Assembly: GCA_002402635.1 (NCBI GenBank)
Contig: DHGE01000046.1
Coordinates: forward strand, 1-8,803
Direction of reading: 5' to 3'
DNA length: 8,803 bases
DNA from: Deferribacterales bacterium UBA4806
Lineage (GTDB): Bacteria; Chrysiogenota; Deferribacteres; Deferribacterales; UBA228
How positions within the stretch are numbered: the stretch's first letter is position 1; the number at the start of each line of letters is the position of its first letter. Positions 1 through 6,254 of this stretch are shown here, piece by piece. The translations under genes were made by a program, and so were the position numbers. The notes beneath the pieces were generated by a model. The model saw only the letters and a program-made list of their open reading frames with translations, was not told the DNA's origin and made no database searches.

Positions 1-968
1 TCACCTTTTTCACGTGCTGTTTCAGAATCTAATGCTCCTTTGATTTCCTGAATTTTATTGTGATAATCTATAACGGTTTCTAATCCTTCAAAGTTAGACT
101 TTTTAGCTTCAGTAAATTTTTGAGCCTGTTCTTGACGTTGTACATCTTCTTCTTTCTTTCGTTTTTCCAATTCCTTTTTAGATAAAGGTTTAGAATATGT
201 TCCTTTTGCTCCTTGTTCAAAAGCACTGATATAATCACGAGCAGTCATAGGAACACGTTCTGGCATATCTTTGAAACGGCTTCCTGCATCTACGAAACCA
301 TTAGGGCGAAAATAAATGTATCGTGTAGTTGACTCTAGCGAATTATCTTTTACGTTTCTTTCTATGTAGCAAGAAGCAATAATATCTGCTTTATCCGTAA
401 ACAATGCATCGTAATCAAATTCTAAATTGGATGTTAGTTGTTGATAAGATTCTTCCTGTCCTTTTTCTTTAATATCACGAACCTTTGTATGTCCAACAAA
501 GAACCAGGTATAACCTGCATTTTCAACTTCCTTGATTTTATCATTGATTAACTTACGAAGCATTTTCTTTCCTGCTCCATATCCACCTAAAGCAGCATTG
601 ATAGAAGTAGCTTTTTCACCTTTTCGCTGATAATGAATTTTTAATACTTTTTCTTCTGCAATAGCAATTAATTCATCAACAGTATCAATTGCAATAATCT
701 TGAATTCATTATCGGCTTTATTCAATATTAAGTCATCAACAATATCACAAAAATCTTCCCAAGTTTGAGCTTCTACTGCATATAAATTGTCTAATGCTTT
801 AAAGCCTGTTTCATTACCTGGTGCAATCATTAATCCGTATTTTGGATCTCCATAGTATTCGATAATGAGATCTCTGAATAAAGAGCTCTTTCCCACCTTC
901 TTTGTTCCACGTAAATAATGTCGAAAACTTTCTAATGCAACCTTTGGCTCATTCAAAACATATTTCAT
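1..968 (-). CDS. Phage RecA-like (Sak4-type) AAA/P-loop ATPase, partial (C-terminus beyond window)
   Basis: I translated this directly: an open frame of 322 codons runs from an ATG at 968-966 off the window edge with no stop. The protein begins MKYVLNEPKVALESF. It has a Walker A P-loop, G21-TKKV-G26-K27-S28, and a hydrophobic strand ending in a Walker B aspartate (FKIIAID, D95) followed by TVDEL. A later FFVGHTK segment suits a sensor strand. The last ~60 visible residues are rich in K, E, R and Q and look helical or coiled. Phage ATPases with this layout, often encoded near an SSB, act in recombination or replication (Sak4-like single-strand annealing partners). That role is inferred from family and context. 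The SD AAGGAGT at 974-980 overlaps the stop codon of the upstream 71-aa gene, so the two are probably translated together. A generic phage AAA ATPase without recombinase activity is the alternative. Confidence 0.85.
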   Translation of the reverse strand, partial: MKYVLNEPKVALESFRHYLRGTKKVGKSSLFRDLIIEYYGDPKYGLMIAPGNETGFKALDNLYAVEAQTWEDFCDIVDDLILNKADNEFKIIAIDTVDELIAIAEEKVLKIHYQRKGEKATSINAALGGYGAGKKMLRKLINDKIKEVENAGYTWFFVGHTKVRDIKEKGQEESYQQLTSNLEFDYDALFTDKADIIASCYIERNVKDNSLESTTRYIYFRPNGFVDAGSRFKDMPERVPMTARDYISAFEQGAKGTYSKPLSKKELEKRKKEEDVQRQEQAQKFTEAKKSNFEGLETVIDYHNKIQEIKGALDSETAREKG

Positions 969-978
969 CAATCACTCC

Positions 979-1194
979 TTAGTCTTCAAAATCATAATTT
1001 TCTAAAATATCACGAACAGCATTACGAATATCTGAAGGATCATAATGTAGTTTTCGTAATAGTTCAGCAAAAGTTTCTGTGATCATTTGAATATCTTCAA
1101 TTTCATCATCTGGCAAATTTTTTCTGTCTAACTTTACTGTTACATTACTGAGTTCATCAACTGCGCTCATTTTTACGGTTTTTAATTCTCTCAT
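979..1194 (-). CDS. Small acidic hypothetical protein, 71 aa
   Basis: I do not recognise a family. The protein is 71 residues, with a basic first ten residues (MRELKTVKMS) and a strongly acidic, mostly helical-looking remainder (PDDEIEDIQ, ETFAELLRKL, RDILENYDFED). The ATG at 1194-1192 has a clear SD (AGGAG, with GGAG at 1200-1203, 5 nt spacer). Its stop codon at 979-981 lies within the SD of the downstream ATPase gene, so it belongs to the SSB-ATPase transcription unit. No membrane segment, signal peptide or cysteine motif is present. Its position between an SSB and a RecA-like ATPase suggests a small accessory or binding partner in DNA replication or recombination, but this is only guilt by association. 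Good start signals and operon packing make it a real gene despite its size. Confidence 0.75.
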   Translation of the reverse strand: MRELKTVKMSAVDELSNVTVKLDRKNLPDDEIEDIQMITETFAELLRKLHYDPSDIRNAVRDILENYDFED

Positions 1195-1213
1195 AAAATC
1201 TCCTATTTTATTT

Positions 1214-1241
1214 TAGGTGGAATATATTTCAATTCCACCTA
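1214..1241 (-). other. Stem-loop between ssb and the 71-aa gene
   Basis: A perfect 10-bp inverted repeat, TAGGTGGAAT / ATTCCACCTA with an 8-nt loop, sits 14 nt after the ssb stop codon and 19 nt before the start of the next gene. On the coding strand it is followed by AAAATAAAATAGG rather than a run of U. It therefore does not look like a full intrinsic terminator. A partial attenuator, an RNA-stability or processing hairpin, or a weak terminator for opposite-strand transcription are all possible. It could let ssb be expressed at a higher level than the genes behind it. Confidence 0.55.
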
Positions 1242-1255
1242 TTATTTAATAATAA

Positions 1256-2308
1256 TTACCAGCCAGTTTCTTCTTCATCTTCAACGGGAGTAGTATCGCC
1301 CCATTCGGTAGTTCCAGTACCAGAAGTCTTTTGTGTTTTAAATTCTTCTTTTTCAGATTGTACTTTTTTCATTGCTTGAAGTGCTTTATCCATTTTTAAT
1401 TCGCTATAATCTTCACGATTCATTGATTTTGGATCTGCACCCGTAATAACGAATACCTTTTTATAAGGTGAAAAAACAGCTTCCATAGTGTTACTTGAAC
1501 CCCAAACATCTTCAGATGCAACTTCTTGTTTATTGCGTTCTGTTTCTAAGTTGCCCCATGTTTTAATGAACGTATAAGGTTTCAATGTTTTGAAGTTTTT
1601 TCCTAATGCAGAATCTCGAATAAAAAATTCAGCTTGTTCAATGCTATTGTAATTTACAATACTTCCATGAACACTAGCACCAAGAATTTCTTCTCCATCT
1701 TTAACCATTTCCATATCCATGAAAACAAATGTTTGGGTAAAGTCTGATTGAGGATCAAAATCTTGTTCATCAAAATCAACATCTTTACATAAAGAAATTT
1801 GATTAGGAACAAGTTTGACACTTCGTTGTAGTTCACCATTATTATTATTGAAACTTGAATACTCTAGTTTTCCACGAACAAAAACGGACATCCCATCTTC
1901 TAAGTGTTCGTTGATATATTCACAAGCATCAAAAGGAACAAGATTTCTTTTATCGTTTACATCGTTTCCTTTCTCATCTTTGGTTTTCTCAAGACCTAAA
2001 TTCATTCCAATTAAACGATATCCTTCTTTTCGGAAAGAATTACGAGACTTCCAATCCTGACTAATTGTTTTCTTATCATCTTTTGAATAAAAATATACTT
2101 TTTCTTGAGTCATTCCATTGATAGATAAGTAATGAACCCAATCTTTTGAAACCTGAACACCAAAATTGATCATACGAAAAGGCTTACCGTTTTTATCATT
2201 TTTTTCCTGATAAAAGTTTGGTTTTGCTACTCCAGTAATTACACCTTTTAGGGCAAATGATCCATCTGTTTGTTCTAAGTCACCAAAACTTTCGTGTGTT
2301 TTTGCCAT
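1256..2308 (-). CDS. ssb: Phage single-stranded DNA-binding protein with acidic C-terminal tail, 350 aa
   Basis: This protein would coat single-stranded DNA during phage replication and recombination and recruit partner enzymes. The N-terminal part (about residues 15-175) reads like an OB-fold SSB core: FALKGVITGVAKPNF, KPFRMINFGVQVS, then GMSVFVRGKLEYSSF and a VPNQISLCKDVDF segment. Repeated strands around 190-310 (DFTQTFVFMDMEMV, FKTLKPYTFIKTWG, KVFVITGADP) suggest a second OB-like domain. It is far longer than a bacterial SSB (~170 aa), as in a group of large SSB-like proteins of Firmicutes phages. The C-terminus is acidic and ends in an aromatic residue (PVEDEEETGW), resembling the DDDIPF-type tip that SSBs use to bind partners. 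The start is ATG 2308-2306 with SD AAAGGAG upstream. It heads a unit with the 71-aa gene and the ATPase. Confidence 0.85.
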   Translation of the reverse strand: MAKTHESFGDLEQTDGSFALKGVITGVAKPNFYQEKNDKNGKPFRMINFGVQVSKDWVHYLSINGMTQEKVYFYSKDDKKTISQDWKSRNSFRKEGYRLIGMNLGLEKTKDEKGNDVNDKRNLVPFDACEYINEHLEDGMSVFVRGKLEYSSFNNNNGELQRSVKLVPNQISLCKDVDFDEQDFDPQSDFTQTFVFMDMEMVKDGEEILGASVHGSIVNYNSIEQAEFFIRDSALGKNFKTLKPYTFIKTWGNLETERNKQEVASEDVWGSSNTMEAVFSPYKKVFVITGADPKSMNREDYSELKMDKALQAMKKVQSEKEEFKTQKTSGTGTTEWGDTTPVEDEEETGW

Positions 2309-2345
2309 ATTATAACTTCTCCTTTAATTTAATAAAATTTTAAAC

Positions 2346-2382
2346 AATAAATAAACTCAATAAAACAATAATTTTATTTATT
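2346..2382. repeat. 10-bp inverted repeat in the hddA-ssb gap
   Basis: Between the hddA stop and the ssb start the sequence holds AATAAATAAA (2346-2355) and its exact complement TTTATTTATT (2373-2382), with a 17-nt AT-rich loop. In pure AT sequence this is a weak hairpin and no U-run follows it. It may be a weak terminator behind hddA or a regulatory palindrome in front of ssb, or simply a product of AT-rich composition. Confidence 0.3.
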
Positions 2383-2399
2383 ATGTCAAGTCATCCTCC

Positions 2400-3395
2400 T
2401 TATTCATTATTAAAAATAATTCTTGAACCATGTTTATCAAATTTAAATGGAACATGTTTAATTTGCAACATATGATATTTCATAAATCTAAGTAGATTTT
2501 CTTTACTTTCATAATCCTTTGTAAAAAATAATAAAAATCCATTTCCTCCAGCACCTAAAAGTTTACCACCATTAGATCCATTTTGCAAGGCTTTTTCATA
2601 AATATAGTCAATATCATCATTACTAATATTTGATGCAAGAGTCTTTTTTAATTTCCATGATTCATCTAACATTTCACCAATTGGATAAACATTGCCTTTA
2701 GATAATTCATCATAGGCATTGTCACAAATATTGTACATCTGTCTTAGTGTATCGTTATTTTTTTCAATATTCTTGTTCTGTTCCAACAAAATGTCTGAAG
2801 AATTTCTTTGACCTCCAATATAAAATAAAGTTAAGGAATCTTCTAATTTATCAATTGTACTTTCCTTAAAATTATACATAAAATTATATGGCTTCTGATA
2901 TTGAAAACTAAAATGTATATTCTGAAAACCACCCTTAGCAACAATAATTTGATCTTGATATCCAATAGGCTTATTTAATTTATTTACTTCAATGTTTATA
3001 GCCCAATCAATTAAATGAGAAACATCAAATTCTACATTAGAATATGTTGCCAAAACATTTAACATTCCTACAAGAATAGAACTGCTTGTTGCTAGTCCAA
3101 CCCCTCCTGGAACATCTGAGATTGTTGACATTTCTATGCCAGAAACACTGAATAATTTAATAGCTTCTCTTGCTAATTCATGATCTAACTCAAAAACATA
3201 ATTAACAAGTTCAGTTTTAGAATATCCTAACCTTATTTTTTCATCAAAAGGTCTTTTATTTAAAATAACGTAAGTGTATTTATCAATGGCAGTTGATAAA
3301 ACTTGACCAGGATTGTCCTTAAAGTAATCAGGAAAATCTGTACCGCCACCAAAGAGGCTAATTCTTAAAGGGGTTTTTGCAATAATCAAAGTCAC
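2400..3395 (-). CDS. hddA: D-glycero-D-manno-heptose 7-phosphate kinase-like GHMP kinase
   Basis: The predicted reaction is ATP-dependent phosphorylation of D-glycero-D-manno-heptose 7-phosphate at C1 to give the 1,7-bisphosphate, the step after GmhA. At 331 aa it is the usual family length. It shows the GHMP motifs in order: PLRISLFGGGTDFPDYF (9-25), the glycine/serine ATP loop P96-GGVGLATSSS (to 106), G145-YQDQ with D148, and KLLGAGGNGFLLFF (278-291). The C-terminal FKFDKHGSRIIF is typical of HddA-type sugar kinases. The start is non-ATG: GTG at 3395-3393 with AAAGGA just upstream, or TTG two codons later, which would give the more family-like MIIAKTPLRI. The gmhA gene lies on the other side of the TnpB element, so the two probably formed one operon. 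A related fucose/heptose-type GHMP kinase with a different sugar is possible, but the gmhA partner favours heptose. Confidence 0.88.
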   Translation of the reverse strand: MTLIIAKTPLRISLFGGGTDFPDYFKDNPGQVLSTAIDKYTYVILNKRPFDEKIRLGYSKTELVNYVFELDHELAREAIKLFSVSGIEMSTISDVPGGVGLATSSSILVGMLNVLATYSNVEFDVSHLIDWAINIEVNKLNKPIGYQDQIIVAKGGFQNIHFSFQYQKPYNFMYNFKESTIDKLEDSLTLFYIGGQRNSSDILLEQNKNIEKNNDTLRQMYNICDNAYDELSKGNVYPIGEMLDESWKLKKTLASNISNDDIDYIYEKALQNGSNGGKLLGAGGNGFLLFFTKDYESKENLLRFMKYHMLQIKHVPFKFDKHGSRIIFNNE

Positions 3396-3406
3396 TCCAT
3401 CCTTTC

Positions 3407-3512
3407 GGTTATTCTATCCACATACGGGGTAAACTATGTATAAAAATTGGTCAAAGATACATACTGAGGTCACTCCATCCGCATACGGGGTAAACACTAT
3501 ATTTTGGTCAAA
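3407..3512 (-). repeat. Imperfect tandem direct repeat (two 45-49 bp units plus a partial third)
   Basis: Unit A (3407-3455, 49 bp) and unit B (3468-3512, 45 bp) each read, on the minus strand, TTTGACCAA, an AT-rich variable stretch, GTTTACCCCGTATG, then a tail ending ACC. Unit starts are 61 bp apart. The last 20 bases match at 16 positions and all four differences are transitions. The 12-mer GGATGGAGTGAC in unit B recurs exactly at 3391-3402, overlapping the hddA ribosome binding site and GTG start, as a partial third copy. A 7-bp inverted repeat, TATGTAT/ATACATA, brackets the TTTGACC of unit A. It lies between the 3' end of the TnpB element and hddA. Whether it is the element's duplicated right end, operator sites or a phage control repeat is not decided by the sequence. 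Confidence 0.75.
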
Positions 3513-3714
3513 TCACTCTATACCGCCACATATGGTGTTTTGAAGTGTTTGGACTAACGTCCTCTGTGGGAATAAAATCTTCCCTTCCTGCTTCAATGAT
3601 CGTTGCTACAAAAATCTGTAGTCTTACATGATCTCCACAGGCGTAAATTCGGGCTTTACACCTCGCCCTATTTTTCTTATTGTTAATCATACTAAACAAC
3701 TTCTTTCCTGTCAA
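3513..3714 (-). ncRNA. Probable TnpB guide RNA (omegaRNA/reRNA) scaffold
   Basis: TnpB nucleases use an RNA made from the 3' end of their own gene and the element's right end; the bases just beyond the element act as guide. Directly after tnpB this stretch contains small hairpins: CTACA/TGTAG (3606-3621), GGGAA/TTCCC (3568-3584) and GGAC/GTCC (3551-3562). It also has a GAAGCAGGAAG segment before the second hairpin, a sequence context I associate with IS605 right ends. It includes an open frame (3714-3508, TTG start) in the +1 frame relative to tnpB, encoding ACGDHVR and IIEAGRED. These words resemble the tail seen fused to many TnpB proteins, which I read as conservation of the RNA rather than of a protein. 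The limits are approximate, and the RNA may extend upstream into tnpB and downstream into the tandem repeat. Confidence 0.5.
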
Positions 3715-4813
3715 GGGCTAAAGACAATATATTTTTAGCTGCATTAATATCTCTATCTAAAATAGAGTTGCATTGTGGACAAATCCACGATCTTTCGTTT
3801 AAAGTCATATCTAATTTTATGTATCCACAATTATTACATTTTTTACTCGTAGGCTCAAATCTTCCAATTTTTTTTATTTCACAATCATACCGCTCTCCTT
3901 TATAAGTTAACATTCTAAAAAATTCAGACCACGAAACATCCATAATAGATTTTGCAAGTCTGTGATTTTTAACCATTCCAGAAATATTTAAATCTTCAAT
4001 AGCAATTAATTTATTTTCTTTAACTAATTTTGTAGAGTTTTGATGTAAGAAATTAGTACGTTGACTTGCAATTTTCTCATGTTCTTTTGCTAATTTTAGT
4101 TTTGCTTTCTTGCAATTATTACTTCCAATTTTCTTTTTAGATAATTGTCGTTGTAATCTTTTAATTTTTCGATCTTGACGTTTTAAGAAGTTAGGATTAT
4201 CAATTTTATCACCGTTAGAATCCACCAAAAAAGATTTAATTCCTACATCAATTCCAACTTCTGAAACAGATTCATTCACATATTTTTTCAATTCTTGTTC
4301 GACACAAATTGCTACAAACCATTTTCCTGACTTTGTTTTTGAAATTGTCATATTCATCAACTTACCAAAAGGCGTTTTATAATCTGCAACGTTAATCCAA
4401 CCACATTTTGATAATTGTATTTTATGATTTTCTTTCGAATATTTGCACGAAACATTTGAATATCTAATTGAGGAATTAAATTTCTTAAAATTAGGAAATC
4501 CTGGTTTCACGCCTTTTTTAATATTTCTAAAGAAATTCTTATAAGCCACATCTAAATCTTTAAGCGATTGCTGTAAACATCCGTTAGATGCTTGTTGTAA
4601 CCACGTATATTCTTCTTTCTTTTTTAATTCAGTTAATTCTTTCGCCCAATCAAAATAATTACTTGATTTCTTTTCAGAATTATATAACTCAATAGACTTA
4701 TTCAAGAAATAATTATAGACAACTTTAGAAGCTGCAAATTCAACATATAATTGATGCTGTTGTGTTTTGTTAGGATATATTCTAAATTTATATGCTTTTG
4801 AAATTGTTGTCAA
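3692..4813 (-). CDS. tnpB: TnpB RNA-guided endonuclease (IS200/IS605 family)
   Basis: TnpB is a compact RuvC nuclease, ancestor of Cas12, that cuts DNA matching its guide RNA next to a short TAM and so helps the element persist. At 373 aa the gene looks intact. The N-terminal KAYKFRIYPNKTQQ is characteristic. Three RuvC motifs carry the expected acidic residues: GIDVGIKSF (D189), IAIEDLNISGM (E273) and DRDINAAKNI (D353-R-D355). A four-cysteine zinc ribbon lies between the last two (C326-x2-C329, C345-x2-C348). The Lys/Arg-rich stretch at 211-250 fits RNA/DNA contacts. Translation starts at TTG 4813-4811, preceded by AAAGG at a suitable distance; no in-frame ATG gives a full N-terminus. It has its own promoter (4869-4898). 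There is no tnpA nearby. The catalytic set is complete, so activity is plausible but unproven. Confidence 0.95.
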   Translation of the reverse strand: MTTISKAYKFRIYPNKTQQHQLYVEFAASKVVYNYFLNKSIELYNSEKKSSNYFDWAKELTELKKKEEYTWLQQASNGCLQQSLKDLDVAYKNFFRNIKKGVKPGFPNFKKFNSSIRYSNVSCKYSKENHKIQLSKCGWINVADYKTPFGKLMNMTISKTKSGKWFVAICVEQELKKYVNESVSEVGIDVGIKSFLVDSNGDKIDNPNFLKRQDRKIKRLQRQLSKKKIGSNNCKKAKLKLAKEHEKIASQRTNFLHQNSTKLVKENKLIAIEDLNISGMVKNHRLAKSIMDVSWSEFFRMLTYKGERYDCEIKKIGRFEPTSKKCNNCGYIKLDMTLNERSWICPQCNSILDRDINAAKNILSLALDRKEVV

Positions 4814-4868
4814 AATTTTTCCTTTCTTTTAATGGCTTTATTTTATTGATAATAAATGAATAAATATT

Positions 4869-4898
4869 AGTATATCATTAGTTATTAAAATATGTCAA
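4869..4898 (-). promoter_or_regulatory. Sigma-70/SigA-type promoter for tnpB
   Basis: On the minus strand a consensus -35 TTGACA (4898-4893) is followed after 18 bp by TATACT (4874-4869), preceded by TGA to give an extended -10 look (TGATATACT). It lies 56 bp upstream of the tnpB start codon and immediately after the gmhA stop. It is the best promoter match in the window. It could also drive read-through into hddA. Confidence 0.7.
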
Positions 4899-4907
4899 GG
4901 ATTTAAT

Positions 4908-5435
4908 TTAAGTTAATTTTGACAATTCATCAACCAGGTAATGTAAAATTAAAGAATGAAAACCCTCTCCAACATAAATATTATCTGTTTGAATATTAAT
5001 ATTTAAATTAGATTGTTCTCTCAGTTTTCCACCATCATTGCCTGTAAAACTTAAGACAGGCATTTTAGCAACATTTTTAACATAGTCAACAGCCTTAAAT
5101 ATATTTTCAGAATTACCAGAAAAACTAATTGGAATAAATAAATACTTACTATCAATCCTCATTAACTGTTCAAGAAAAACTTCATCGTGACCGATATCAT
5201 TAGAAATAGCAGAATATAATCCCCAATTATCATTTAATGACTTAGCATTAGCATAACAGGCTTTTATTAAATCTTGTACAAAATGACTTCCTGTATAGCC
5301 AGAACCACCGTTACCAGCAACAACAATTAAAATATTATTTTTTATACAATACTTTAATCCCTTGAACGCCCTGTCAATTGGATCACAGTCAATCGGTAAT
5401 GTAAAATATTTTTGTGAATATTCTTGAAAATTCAT
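4908..5435 (-). CDS. gmhA: GmhA-like phosphoheptose isomerase (SIS domain)
   Basis: The predicted reaction converts D-sedoheptulose 7-phosphate to D-glycero-D-manno-heptose 7-phosphate, the first committed step of activated heptose synthesis in the cytoplasm. The protein is 175 aa, slightly short of the usual ~190. The SIS fold is clear: VVAGNGGSGYTGSHF (38-52, phosphosugar loop, H51), AISNDIGHDEVF (76-87), ISFSGNSENI (103-112) and SFTGNDGGKL (129-138). A C-terminal histidine pair follows in VGEGFHSLILH (155-165). In well-studied GmhA proteins a glutamate sits four residues after the first histidine and a Gln-Glu precedes the C-terminal one. Here these are Asp (D55) and Gly-Glu, so catalytic detail may differ. 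ATG at 5435-5433 has SD AAAAGGAG, which overlaps the stop of the upstream GT2 gene. Another SIS sugar-phosphate isomerase is the alternative; the hddA partner favours GmhA. Confidence 0.8.
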   Translation of the reverse strand: MNFQEYSQKYFTLPIDCDPIDRAFKGLKYCIKNNILIVVAGNGGSGYTGSHFVQDLIKACYANAKSLNDNWGLYSAISNDIGHDEVFLEQLMRIDSKYLFIPISFSGNSENIFKAVDYVKNVAKMPVLSFTGNDGGKLREQSNLNINIQTDNIYVGEGFHSLILHYLVDELSKLT

Positions 5436-5446
5436 CTATGCTCCTT

Positions 5447-6253
5447 TTATATGTTGATTTCAAAATTGTGTTTTTCTCCTACTATTATATCGTAATGTCT
5501 TTCTTTTAGCAACTGCATATTTTTTTGTTCAGACCAATGAACGAAATTACTTACCTCAATGCTTTTTCTTGTTCCTCCCCATTCTAAGGGAGAATTATAA
5601 TCAATTAAATAAGATCCGCATAAATAGTTTTTTTCTTTATAAGCTCTTAAAAATAAATCTGTATCATCTTGACAAATTGGAACAAAATCTTCATCTAAAT
5701 AATTTAACTCTTTTAATTTTTCATGATTAAACAAAATAGGAGCACGATTAATTATATCACGGACATAAAATTTATTTCTTTCCTTTAGAGAAGGAAATTT
5801 AGCGTCTCTACCTGTCAAATCTCCAAATATTATTTCATTTTTTGAATTTAAGTAAACATTTGCTGCATCTCTGCCTGTAACACCCAAAAGATTATGCATT
5901 CTTAAAAATGGTTTCATCAATCTTTTATCAAAATGTCTTTCTGTAATTTCTATATCGTCTTGCATATTGATAATCCAGGAACAAGTAGCACTTCTAAATC
6001 CAATATTACAAGATTGTACTTCAAAAATATTTGGGGTTATAAATATTCTTGTATCAAATCTATTATCTTTATTATAAGTATTTAAAAATTTTTCCACAAT
6101 TTCTTGAGTATTATCTGTACAACCATCCAGAATCAAAATCAATTCTTTAACATAAGAAGATGAATTTTTATAAATTCCCATTAGAATTTTAAATATAATT
6201 GATTCTTGGTTGTGAATGGGCATTACTATAGAAATATCATTACTGTTGTTCAT
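5447..6253 (-). CDS. Family 2 (GT-A) glycosyltransferase
   Basis: This should transfer a sugar from a nucleotide donor to an unknown acceptor. Numbering from the ATG at 6253-6251 (268 aa), the GT2 pattern is clear: ISIVMPIHNQ (7-16), LILILDGCTDNTQEIV (38-53, with the nucleotide-binding DGCTDNT), and IINMQDDIEI (94-103) as the DxD-like metal site. CQDDTDLFLRAY (194-205) lies in the acceptor/catalytic region. The frame extends seven codons upstream to a TTG at 6274, overlapping the methyltransferase gene. I prefer the ATG because it follows the methyltransferase stop by one base and has GAGAAAG 6 nt upstream. No membrane helix is seen, so it is probably soluble. It is tightly coupled to its neighbours. 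Family membership is secure; donor and acceptor are unknown, though a heptose donor would fit the neighbouring genes. Confidence 0.85.
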   Translation of the reverse strand: MNNSNDISIVMPIHNQESIIFKILMGIYKNSSSYVKELILILDGCTDNTQEIVEKFLNTYNKDNRFDTRIFITPNIFEVQSCNIGFRSATCSWIINMQDDIEITERHFDKRLMKPFLRMHNLLGVTGRDAANVYLNSKNEIIFGDLTGRDAKFPSLKERNKFYVRDIINRAPILFNHEKLKELNYLDEDFVPICQDDTDLFLRAYKEKNYLCGSYLIDYNSPLEWGGTRKSIEVSNFVHWSEQKNMQLLKERHYDIIVGEKHNFEINI

Positions 6254-6254
6254 T

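Larger units (their letters stand above)
3456..4907 (-). mobile_element. IS200/IS605-type element carrying tnpB only (approximate limits)
   Basis: A complete tnpB (4813-3692) is flanked on its 5' side by an AT-rich leader with its own promoter and on its 3' side by a structured non-coding stretch of the kind that encodes the TnpB guide RNA. No tnpA transposase is present, so this is an IS1341-like, tnpB-only element that would need a TnpA supplied in trans. Such elements make no target duplication and end in subterminal hairpins, so exact ends cannot be read here. The left end probably falls between the gmhA stop and the promoter (about 4899-4907). The right end lies somewhere in 3403-3512, in or beside the tandem repeat. 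It separates gmhA from hddA, which is why I regard it as an insertion into a heptose operon. Confidence 0.65.

Noticed and set aside
1654..1839. 61-aa minus-strand frame inside ssb
   Set aside because: An out-of-frame shadow of the SSB coding sequence, with no family resemblance.
1815..2060. 81-aa open frame on the plus strand
   Set aside because: It lies wholly inside ssb on the opposite strand, and its sequence is the antisense of a well-supported protein.
2361..2389. Promoter for ssb using the TTGACA at 2389-2384
   Set aside because: No acceptable -10 hexamer occurs at 15-19 bp; the sequence there reads GTTTTA or similar.
3407..3512. CRISPR array
   Set aside because: Only two and a part imperfect copies of differing length, no regular spacers, and no cas genes.
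3445..3512. Standard promoters built on the TTGACC in each repeat unit
   Set aside because: Neither unit has a -10-like hexamer 16-18 bp downstream; TTTACCCC falls there instead.
3508..3714. A separate 68-aa protein after tnpB
   Set aside because: Its recognisable words match TnpB tail/guide-RNA sequence, it starts at a TTG inside tnpB, and hairpins cover it. I treat it as non-coding RNA, with a finding noting the doubt.
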